A stretch of 64,000 bases of DNA from Euphorbia lathyris. Its lineage: Eukaryota; Streptophyta; Magnoliopsida; Malpighiales; Euphorbiaceae. The notes beneath the pieces were generated by a model, which was not told the origin of the DNA, did no database searches, and was given only the letters and a program-made list of their open reading frames with translations. Below, one piece after another: positions 55,482-64,000 of this stretch. The stretch lies in assembly GCF_963576675.1 (NCBI RefSeq), contig NC_088915.1, positions 2,981,001-3,045,000 of the forward strand. The letters are read 5' to 3'. Both the position numbers and the translations under genes were made by a program. Within the stretch, counting starts at the first letter, position 1, and every line of letters starts with the position of its first letter.

Positions 55482-58322
55482 CTACTTCTTTTTCTTTTGC
55501 TTAGACTGACTGCTTCTAGGAGCTTCCTGCTGAGTTCTAGCTTGTTCTTTCTCCCCCGTTTTGTCAGCATCGGGAGGAGGAGGAATTCTAAAAGAGTCGG
55601 TTAAGACTGCGGCGGTCAGTACGGCGGACAACTCCTTAAGTTTGTCGGCACTTTCATTAATGCCGTCGAAGACAACAACGCCTTCATCCAAGACCTCTTT
55701 TGGTATGCCGAGTTCAGCGGCACTGAGCAGGCTCAGTATGTAAGCTTGAGACTTACCTACCCAAGTAATTGTATCTGACAGGGCAGCAAAAACTTGATGA
55801 AAGGTCTTCAGCAGTGCTGAGTCATAATATTGACGCTGGATATTGTTATGACGCACATGGGTGAAGATCCTTTGGCTATTGACCAATATCTCATTTTGCT
55901 TCATTTGGTCAGTGTCCATCTCTTGCTTATTTAAGTTCAGCAGACGAACTGCTTCGCTAATTTGCTCCACCGAGCATTGAGAGTAGGAAGCCAGCTGATG
56001 GTTGGTCTTGGTTTGCTCAGTGTGAAGCTGGGCAAAGAGTATATTAACTTCATCAGAAGTTGCATACTGAGTGTTCGCAGCTGACAAGGTCTGGAATTGG
56101 CCTTGAAGAGTGTTAAGGTGTTGAACCGTTGTCAGTTAGAGCTCTGCCAGCTTCGATAATGAGTCCTGCTTGGGCTGATGTGATTGAATTATGATCATAT
56201 CACTTAGCAGATCCTTCAGTCCTTTAACTTCATTTAAGAGATGAGTGACTTGGGACAGCTGAGTGGATGTATTGAGGGAAGACCCGGCAGTAGGTTCAGC
56301 ACTTTGATGAAAATCCTTGATTAATGACTGCACCGAGTTGATCAGTTTTCTACCAGACTCGGTGGCATGTAGATAGTTGAGTTGTCCTTCATCATGTTGC
56401 CTAGTTTCCTCAGTTTGACCAATTGGTGGAGGAGGCGGAGTGATGACATGGTCAGTGACTGGAAGAGGGTTATCAATCTGCACTTGGTTTTCTGGAAGAG
56501 ATGATTGATCGGCAGGAGTGATGGTCGGTGACGTAGTAATCCTAATGCTGTCAGTGCTGACTGGGGCAGGAATGTTCTGAGTCAGCATAATGCTTGGAGC
56601 AACAGCATTGACGAGAACTTGCTCGATTTGGCTAGTAGAGTTGCCGGAGGCATTCAAGTCGGCTTGTTCCTTTTGTGAAGAAACAGAGGCTTGATTTTCA
56701 AGAGAAGCTTGTTGAGAAGAAGGGGTTTGCTTACTGAAAAACTTTAGCTTTAGAGAAGACGGATCTTTAGTCGGCTTTTGAACAGTTAGGTCAATGACAG
56801 TTTTCTGACTTGCCTTTACTAATCTTCTTCTACGAGGAGGAGTAGGGTCAGCTTGGATAGACTCTCCTGAGTGAGAAGGAGAAGTCTCTTCTTGATCAGC
56901 ATTGAGCTGGTCAGCTTGTGCTTGTTCTTTATCTGCAACCAACTCAGTATTAGTTGGCTCAGCAGCTTCCTCTTCACTAGCTGTCTCCTCAGCGTCATCC
57001 TGACCGCTTTCTTCTTCTTCTTCTTCCTCATCATCCTGATCTTCATTATCTAATTCTTCTTCCACTTGAGTGATGAACTGATCATCCAGTTGTACATCAT
57101 CTTCTTGATGCTCAGTTTCAGTTCCCTGACACTGTGTGAAGTGAGAGTCACTGGGATTAATGAAGTCAGTGGGGATAGCATCAATGGGGGTCAGCACAGA
57201 AGACTTCTTCTTCAGAGGTTGCTCATCAGCATCCATTCTTTCTTTTGTTTCAGGCTCATCTTGCCTGCTTCTCTTTTCAGCTAACTTAGGTCTCTCCTGA
57301 CCTTTTTGAGCAGCTGACTTTAGCTTCTTGGCCTGAGGCTCAGTTTTCTTTGAAGGAGTCCCAACAGCTTTCCTTTTTCGGGCAGCTGGAGCCTTTGTCC
57401 TTTTGCCCTTCTTTGGGACAGTTGTCTCCTCATCAACCTCATCAGCATTTTTGCCTTTCTTAATCGGTTGGTCATACTTCAGGGCACGCAGCGCAGCAGC
57501 TGTGATCTCAGAGCCTTGGGCTTCAGTTTCCTCGAACAGGTCAATCTGATGGTCTTTGAGTATTCTGGTTATGAGTGAGCCCAGCCTAAGAGTTCCAGTG
57601 CTCCTCTGGAAGCCATCAATTAAGAAAACTGGCATGTTAATGGGTTTGAAGGTCAGCATATGCCATATGAAGCATTGCTCGAAATTTGTCGTTGAGCTGG
57701 TGCAATTAATCTTAGGGTAGATGCAATTGGTCAGCAGGTAGTGTGCCATCTTTTGGTGCTGGCCCATTGAAGAACTTGAGATTTCTCCAGAATGGCTAGG
57801 GGGCTTGCAGAAGGTGGCTACATACCCAGTTCCTTCATGCTCACCAGTTCTCCTCATCTTCGTTCCCTCATTCTTCAATTTCAGCAAATTGGCAAGGTAG
57901 GTAGGGTTGATGAAGATTGTTTTCTCCTTTACCACGATTACTAGGTAGTCCTGGTTATCGTTAGCAACCCGTGAGTTGTGGTAGAATTCCCTTACTAGGT
58001 CAGGGTAAGTGGGATCTCTAATGGAGAACAGCTCGGTCCAGCCATTCTTCGATATCCATTCACAGAATGGTTGCTCGGTTGTTACAAAGGCCTCAGAGAA
58101 CCATCTTGAGAAGTCTATCTTGCACTCTCTAACGTCTTCGAAAACCTTAGTGTAGGTTCTGACTTTGGTCGGCTTCTCTTTAGAGGAGGTAGCTTGGCCA
58201 GCTTTTCCTTTGCTCGGTGTAGTGGCCTTGGTCGTTTTAGACGGAGTAGTTTGCCTGGAAGGTTCATCGGAACTGGGCTTAGGGTGACCGGCACCGGAGA
58301 TATTCACTGAAACCTTAGTCAT
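55482..58322 (-). pseudogene. Sirevirus third ORF (env-like position), interrupted by one stop
   Basis: 947 codons in one frame with a TAA at 56136-56138. The first 728 residues start MTKVSVNISGAGHPKPSSDE. Parts in order: Ser/Thr/Lys-rich head; a folded region about 65-260 (RWFSEAFVTTEQPFCEWISK, YLVIVVKEKTIFINPTYLAN, FIWHMLTFKPINMPVFLIDG) like the putative plant transposon protein domain found in the extra ORFs of Athila and SIRE elements; a Lys-rich nuclear-localisation-like stretch; a strongly acidic block (DEEEEEEESG); Ser/Pro/Gln-rich tail. The last 201 residues look coiled-coil (LHTEQTKTNHQLASY) and end in a KQKKKK tail. I see no signal peptide or clear membrane segment, so an envelope function is not supported. 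Start chosen as the first ATG after pol. Confidence 0.75.
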
Positions 58323-58809
58323 AGTTTCAGAGAGGGATTTGAAAGTCTTGAGAGTTTTTAGAGAGAGAAATGCTTATGCCAGAGAATTCGGTAAGTGTAA
58401 AGAGATAAAAATGGGGATTTGCCCATTATTTATAGCGGTGAAAAGTGGATCTTATCGAATCCATGTGTCAGTTTTGCCTTGGGATTGTCAACCGACAACG
58501 ATCCTGGCTTTTATGACACATTCGGCGCATACGTCATCCTAGGTGGCTATTCGCGTGCTCTAGCATTAAATGCAACAGATCTTATACTCAGCGTTTAGAA
58601 TACTAAGCGTTTTATATTCTGAGTGGTCAGTTGTATACAAAACAGATGTTTTCTCAGTTTGAGATAACTACTCGGTGCCAATGTTTGCTCAGTATGTGAT
58701 ATTCATTCATTTAGCATTAAACACTCAGAATGCATCTATTTACTTAGCAAATAATAGATCATTCAGCATGTTAATTCACCCAGCATGAATCTATATTAAG
58801 AGCTGGAAT
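58323..58809 (-). other. Spacer between pol and the third ORF
   Basis: About 490 bp without coding signal between the pol stop (58810) and the ORF3 start (58322). A separate transcript or splice would be needed to express ORF3; I cannot place its sites with confidence. Confidence 0.55.
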
Positions 58810-60117
58810 TTACTGAAGAGGATTAAACATACCAATGGCTTCTCTCAGTATGATGAACTGCTCACGAGCCAGTGGCTTTGTGAAGATATCTGCAAGCTGC
58901 TCATCCGTTGGGACGTAGGTCAGCTTTATCTCACCCTTGAGTACATGGTCTCTAATGAAGTGATGTCTTATGCTGACATGCTTCATCCTGCTGTGTTGAA
59001 TTGGGTTCTTGGATAGATCAATTGCACTTTTATTGTCACATTTGACCTCAATTGTCTTTGTTTGAACACCATAGTCTTCAAGATATTGCTTAATCCATAG
59101 GACTTGAGCAACATAGTGTCTAGCAGCAATGTACTCAGCCTCCATGGTAGACAAGGCTACTGACGCCTGCTTCTTGCTGAACCAGGATACAAGACAGCTT
59201 CCTAAGAAATGACATCCTCCAGAGGTGCTTTTTCGTTCTAGCTTGTCTCGTCCATAGTCAGCTTCAGTGTATCTAACGAGTGTAAAACCATGAGTGTTGG
59301 GATACCATAAACCTGCGTTCACTGAGCTTTGCAAATATCTAAGGATTCTTTTTACAGCTATGTAATGAGATTCCTTAGGGTTAGAGCGATATCTTGCACA
59401 GTAGCATACTGAGAACTGAATGTCCGGTCTACTTGCTGTTAAGTAAAGTAGAGAGCCTATCATACCTCGATACAATTTTCTATCTACCAACTTACCATTC
59501 TCGTCAGCGCAAAGGACAGTGTCAGTGCCCATAAGAGTGGATATTGGCTTGCAATTTTCAAGATCATATTTCTTCAATATCTCCTTGGCATATTTAGCTT
59601 GACTGATGAAGATGCCATTTTTCCCTTGTTTGATTTGAAGTCCAAGGAAGAAGTTGAGTTCTCCCATCATAGACATTTCAAACTCAGTCTGCATTTGTTT
59701 GCTAAATTCCTTGCACATTGACTCATTAGTAGCATCGAAAATAATATCATCCACATATATTTGAGCCAGCAGGGTATCTTTACCCTTTCTCTTAATGAAT
59801 AAGGTTGTATCAGCTTTGCCTCTGACATAGTTTCTAGTCAGCAGGAAACTGGTCAGCCTCTCATACCAAGCACGTGGTGCTTGCTTGAGGCCGTACAGAG
59901 CCTTTTTGAGTTTATAAACGTGGTTTGGGAATTTAGGATCCTCAAACCCTGGAGGTTGATTAACATAGACTTCCTCGTTTATAACTCCATTAAGGAATGC
60001 ACTCTTGACATCCATTTGAAACAGTTTAAAGTTCATATAACTTGCATAAGCGCATAAAATTCTAATAGCCTCTAGCCTTGCCACTGGGGCAAAGGTCTCA
60101 CCATAGTCAATACCTTC
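58810..60117 (-). pseudogene. Sirevirus reverse transcriptase and RNase H
   Basis: Open after the TAA at 60118-60120 to TGA at 58810: FAPVARLEAIRILCAYASY, MDVKSAFLNGVINEEVYV, KALYGLKQAPRAWYERL, catalytic YVDDIIFDA (59750 area; Asp where G is usual after IIF), FEMSMMGELNFFLGLQI, then RNase H with EADYGRDKLERKSTSGGCHF, STMEAEYIAA, CDNKSAIDLSKNP, and the end FTKPLAREQF. The usual DxDW of RNase H reads EADY, so its first catalytic Asp appears changed to Glu. Otherwise full length for the family. Confidence 0.85.
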
Positions 60118-61584
60118 TTACTGACTGTAGCCCTGAGCTACAAGCCTTGCTTTGCTCCTGACTACATTTCCTTGCTCATCCAGTTTGTTGCGGAAGACCC
60201 ATCTTGTTCCAATGGTCTTCTGACTCCTTGGATGTGGCACTAACTCCCATACATCATTTCTTCTGAATTGGTCAAGTTCCTCTTGCATTGCGCTCATCCA
60301 GAATTCATCTTCCTCAGCATCAGCGAAGTTCTTTGGTTCCTGAACTGAGACGAAGGCTACGTTGCTAAGGTATCTCCTGAGTTGGTTTCTTGTCATCGGG
60401 GTATTCTCAGCGGCATCAAGAATAGCACTCTCTGAGTGTCCTCTTGGTATCCTTATCTCCTTTGGTAGATTGATGTCTTGAGCTGTCTGTGTTTCAACAA
60501 TCTCTGCAGGTGTAGATTGGTCAGTGAAAACAATTTGAGGTTCACTTTTACCTTTGGCCAGGCCTTGAAGGAATGACTCAGCGGCTGTATTTTGGTCAGC
60601 GGGTACTGAGTGTGGATCATCCTCGGTCAGCGGCAGATATCTTCCTGCAGGGTTAGTTTCGTCGAACTCAACATGTACTGACTCTTCTAAAACTTGAGTT
60701 CGTTTATTGAAAACTCTGTATGCTTTACTGTTTGTTGAGTAGCCTAAGAAGATAGCTTCATCAGCTTTTGAGTCAAACTTAGTTAGGCTATCTTTGGTGT
60801 TTAAAATTAAACATTTACAGCCAAAGTCACGAAAGTATCCAATGTTGGGCTTTCGTCCTTTCCAAAGTTCATAGGGGGTTTTCTTTAGTATAGGTCTAAC
60901 AAGAGCCCTATTAAGAATATAGCACGTTGTGTTAACAACTTCTCCCCAAAAATACTTTGGAAGCCTATGCTCACTCAGCATTGTCCTGGCTATTTCAACC
61001 AAGGTTCTATTCTTCCTTTCAATAACCCCATTTTGTTGAGGCGTCCTAGGAGCAGAGAAATTATGGTCAATGCCGCTGGCTTCACAGAATTCAACAAACT
61101 GTTGGTTCTTGAATTCTCCACCATTATCACTTCGGATGTGAGCCAATTTTAGGTCTTTATCATTTTCAAGTTTTCTAACCAAATTTGAAAATGTCTCAAA
61201 GGTCTCATCTTTGCTACTCAGCAAGATGACCCAAGTGTACCGAGAAAAGTCATCTACAATGACCAAGGAAAATCTTCTTCCACCCAGACTCAGCGGATGG
61301 ACTGGACCGAAGAGATCCAAGTGTAGTAACTCTAACGGACGCTTAGTTGAGACAATATTTTTACTATGAAAAGATTGTTTGGTTTGTTTTCCAGCTTGGC
61401 AAGCGTGACATAGTTGATCTTTTTCAAATTTAAGTTCTGGCAGTCCCTCAACCAATTGCTTTCTTGCTAATTTGGCCAGGAGGTCCATGCTTACATGACC
61501 AAGTCTCCTGTGCCATAGCCAGGAATTTTCTTCCTTTGAAACTAAGCATACAGTTTTTGAAAACTTTTTCTCTAAGTTCAGCAT
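60118..61584 (-). pseudogene. Sirevirus integrase and linker up to the RT start
   Basis: Pre-integrase WLWHRRLGHVSMDLLAKLAR and CHACQAGK (HHCC); integrase core with Asp in LHLDLFGPV, Asp in RSDNGGEF and Glu in GVIERKNRT; GRKPNIGYFRDFGCKCLILN; a linker; then the RT start (WELVPHPRSQKTIGTRWVFR, KARLVAQGYSQ) up to the TAA at 60118-60120. In the family the text runs on directly (EGIDYGETF follows in frame), so the TAA interrupts RT. The same codon is TAA in the older Sirevirus. Confidence 0.85.
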
Positions 61585-61941
61585 GAAGACATTATCTATG
61601 CGAGGGGCAGTTAAAATTAACTCATTAGTTTTACCCTCGACTATTTTACATCCAGTGTCATCAAATATAACTTTTCTCCCATTGTCACATAGCTGAGCTA
61701 CGCTGAGTAAGTTATATTTGAGTCCGCTGACTAGGGAGACTGGCTCAATAGTAGGATTACCTCAAATGGTTCCTGATCCTACTATCTTACCCTTTTTGTT
61801 GTCTCCAAAACTTACGCTTCCTCCTCGTTTACGCTCGAATGTGATGAACTGAGTTTCATCACCACTCATATGCCTTGAGCATGCGCTCAATATACCACAT
61901 CTTTGACTTCTCAGCACATCTCAGGCTTACCTGCAATGTAA
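61585..61941 (-). pseudogene. Sirevirus protease region, broken
   Basis: The minus strand reads ACSRHMSGDETQFITFERKR, GGSVSFGDNKKGKIVGSGTI, a stop, then GNPTIEP and SGLKYNLLSVAQLCDNGRK. The active-site stretch that should read YIDSACSRHM is out of frame: compared with the older copy (TATATAGACAACGCATGC) two bases are lost (TATATTGAGCGCATGC, near 61882-61897), removing the catalytic Asp codon. A TGA lies at about 61759-61761. In-frame stops also separate it from gag. Confidence 0.8.
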
Positions 61942-63684
61942 CTAGTTACTTTTAGGTACCCAATTCTTTTTGGGTCCTTGCTTGTTAGGTTCAACAGGTA
62001 AAGCATCATATTTTATTTTATGGCGGCATACTTGGACAGTATGACCATTCTTTCCACAGAAGTCACAGCTGACCTTCTGTTTAGGATTTTTCACTGACTG
62101 GTCAGCACCCCAGTGTTGAGCGTGCCAGCACACCTTTGTGGTGTGTCCTTTCTTCCCACAGAAGTCACACTGGACATTCCGCTGGGGATTCCATCTCTGC
62201 TGACCAGTACTTCGGTACTGAGCATTCAGAGGAATATTTCTTTTGTTTGGAACCTTTAGTTGGTTCTGAATGGATGTGACGTCCTTGCTCAGTTTCTTAG
62301 AATCTGATTGGACCTCAGAGACAAACTTTTGCATAATTCCAATGTTACTATGCAAATCTGAGTTGTCCTGAAGAAGATATCAAAGGTCACTCAGTTTGAC
62401 CTCCTCAACCTCGTCACATCGCCTGCTGAGTGCTCTAATTTTCTTATTACACTTTTTGACAAGTGTGTAGAGGTCACTCAGGGCATTAACCATTTCATTT
62501 CTGAGCTGGGGAAGTGATATTACCTCATTTGATTGCTCCTTATCGTCAGATGCAATGGAGGGGTCAGCATGCTCAGAGACGCACGGCTCAGCAAGTTCGT
62601 CAGCCATAAAACAGATCTTTGCTGACTCAGTGGCATCAGCTTCTGATGATGAAGACTCATCACTGTCGCTCCATGTTTCCACCATTGCCTTTTTGCCGTT
62701 CTTCCTTTCTTTCCTCAGCGTGGGGCAGCTTGACTTAATATGGCCAGTTTGATGACATTCAAAGCATGTAATGGGCTTTGAGTTGTCCCTCTTGTATTTG
62801 CTGTCGCTGGACTCAGCTTTATACTTATCAAACTTTCTGTAAGGCTTCTTAGAATATTTGTCATTCTTTTTTAATAGCCTTTTCATCTTCCTGGTGAACA
62901 TAGTCATCTCCTCATCATCTGTTGAGCTCCCATCAGTGGAGTCAGCTTTCATGACAAGGGACTTTTGCTTCTTGTCTTCAGACTTTTCCTTCACCTCGAA
63001 ATTCTTCATCGAGATCTCATGGGTCAGCAGTGAGCCGATGAGTTCATCATATTTATAGGTGGTTAAGTCTTGAGCTTCCTCAACAGCGGTCTTCTTTTCT
63101 TGCCAGTTTTTAGGAAGACTCCTAAGAATCTTCTTGACTTGTTCTTCCTCAGTGAAGATCTTCCCAAGTCTCTTGAGCTCGTTGATGATATTTGTAAACC
63201 TTGCATTCATGTCAGATATTCCTTCATCATGGTTCATTTCGAACAGCTCGTATAGTCTCATCTGCTGGTTCACCTTGGACTCCTTCACTTTGTTGGTTCC
63301 TTCGTAGCTGACCTCCAGCTTCTTCCAGATCTCTTGCGCTGACTCACAACCTGATATCTTATTATATTCTGCAGCATCAAGCGCACAATGAATCATATTT
63401 ATAGCCGAAGCATGATTTTGTAGCTTCTTGAGATCATCCTCTGTCCATTTGGCCTCGGCTTTGACAACTGTTTGGCCAGCCACAACTTCAATAGGAACAA
63501 ACGGGCCTTGGACTATTGAAAGCCATGCACTCATGTTTGTTGCCTGAATAAAGTTTTTCATCCTATTCTTCCAGAAGGTGTAGTTAGACCTGAAGAATAG
63601 GGGAGGCCGAGTGATGGACAGTCCCTCAGGTAAGATCTGAGTTGTCTGGTTTCCTGGGAGAAACCGAGTGCTGTTTTCAGCCAT
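61942..63684 (-). pseudogene. Sirevirus gag with three zinc knuckles, one internal stop
   Basis: The start MAENSTRFLPGNQTTQILPE at 63684 is the first ATG after the primer-binding site. UBN2-type core: FWKNRMKNFIQATNMSAWLS, AEYNKISGCESAQEIWKKLE, MNARFTNIINELKRLGKIF, IGSLLTHEISM. Knuckle 1 CFECHQTGHIKSSC; after a TGA at 62380-62382 the same frame goes on with knuckles 2 and 3, CDFCGKKGHTTKVC and CDFCGKNGHTVQVC, to the stop at 61942. Gag forms the particle and the knuckles bind RNA. A Ser/Asp/Glu-rich stretch (SDSDESSSSEAD) follows knuckle 1. The older copy has a sense codon (Gln) at the stop position. Confidence 0.87.
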
Positions 63685-63729
63685 AGTGGGGATCAGCTCA
63701 AGGTAGTTAAACCTTTCACAGTGAGCTTT

Positions 63730-63744
63730 TAGGCTCTGATACCA
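63730..63744 (-). other. Primer-binding site of the Sirevirus
   Basis: On the minus strand TGGTATCAGAGCC begins two bases after the LTR end (CCAACA), complementary to the 3' end of initiator tRNA-Met. Confidence 0.85.
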
Positions 63745-63746
63745 CT

Positions 63747-64000
63747 TGTTGGTCCCTTATAACGCAACAAGTTAGTTCCAAGGGGGGCATAGGAACTATT
63801 TAAAATTTAAGTACGTTAAGGCTGACTTCTTTTTCTTTGAAAAAGGATTACACAACGCGCTGAGTAAATAAGACACTAGCTTAGTCAACTGGTGACTAAG
63901 TCAGCTTCTTTCGTTGAGTCAGGAGATAGCACTTTGAGTCTATTCCTGAACTCAGACACTCAATACACACAACTCAGCGTGACCTCTTTACTTGATCATT
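63747..64000 (-). repeat. 5' LTR of the Sirevirus, first 254 bp visible
   Basis: Matches 53610-53863 with about six differences. The rest of the LTR and the second target-site copy lie outside the window. Confidence 0.93.

Larger units (their letters stand above)
53610..64000 (-). mobile_element. Sirevirus (Ty1/copia) with third ORF, runs off the right edge
   Basis: Minus strand, right to left: part of the 5' LTR (64000-63747), primer-binding site, gag, protease, integrase, RT, RNase H, a 947-codon third ORF, several polypurine tracts and the 3' LTR (54944-53610). Gag and RT type, a large ORF after pol and repeated polypurine tracts are Sirevirus traits. In the 254 bp of LTR visible twice I count about six differences (about 2.4%), so insertion was fairly recent. 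Breaks: a TGA in gag, a damaged protease site plus TGA, a TAA before RT and a TAA in ORF3. Confidence 0.93.

Noticed and set aside
55482..58322. Third ORF as a true viral envelope gene
   Set aside because: No signal peptide, membrane anchor or glycoprotein-like Cys pattern is visible; the position alone does not support infectivity.
1..64000. CRISPR array, tRNA or rRNA genes, bacterial-type operons
   Set aside because: None were seen; the only regular array is the 27-bp minisatellite without spacers, and the only tRNA-like text is the primer-binding sites.

Overview
The window is nuclear DNA of a flowering plant, most likely a eudicot. The evidence is Ty1/copia elements of the Angela, Ale and Sirevirus types, L1-type LINEs, hAT, Mutator-like and Tourist-like MITEs, a plant-type F-box gene with a GT-AG intron, and neprosin-domain (DUF239) gene copies. 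I see no bacterial operons, rRNA, tRNA or CRISPR. Most of the sequence is transposable elements and AT-rich DNA. Only the F-box gene (7583-8753) looks like an intact host gene.

Layout. 1-5006: 3' part of an Angela/BARE-like copia element with a 1.69 kb LTR. 5007-7500: AT-rich DNA with MITE remnants. 7521-8753: TATA box and a two-exon F-box gene. 9376-10977: internally deleted hAT transposon with a perfect 8-bp target duplication, carrying the N-terminal part of a transposase. 11187-13823: a nest of inverted-repeat elements with hairpin-rich ends, containing a Mutator-like MITE, an (AT)n foldback and a foldback with another MITE in one arm. 15071-15587: another Mutator-like MITE. 16661-22128: a decayed Sirevirus (minus strand) that has its 5' LTR but is cut off inside reverse transcriptase; it sits in a gypsy fragment (22129-22545) that abuts the last exon of a neprosin-family pseudogene. 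22546-28222: tandem duplication carrying two neprosin-family pseudogenes broken at different places. 28330-30321: MITEs and a LINE RNase H fragment. 31632-32246: pieces of a C2-domain (synaptotagmin-like) pseudogene. 34309-35881: 5'-truncated LINE with a long target duplication. 35924-36536: near-perfect inverted repeat of about 0.6 kb.

37509-50159 is one Ale-type copia element with perfect 5-bp target duplications. Its 5' LTR was split by a young 6.9 kb gypsy-like element (37629-44500) with two 808-bp LTRs, a scrambled, decayed interior and a 27-bp minisatellite. 50597-53609 holds MITEs, a second copy of the sequence into which the copia inserted, and a LINE fragment. 53610-64000 is most of a Sirevirus on the minus strand: 3' LTR, several polypurine tracts, a third (env-like position) ORF, pol, gag, primer-binding site and the start of the 5' LTR.

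The retroelement genes work as gag-pol units (nucleocapsid zinc knuckles, protease, integrase, reverse transcriptase, RNase H). Every copy here has at least one stop, frameshift or deletion, so none looks autonomous as read. Many stops are C-to-T type changes, as expected from decay of methylated DNA. I did not find a clearly new enzymatic system. The best candidates for a second look are the 36230-centred palindrome, the hairpin-rich composite element, the scrambled gypsy-like element, and a pol stop codon shared by both Sirevirus copies.
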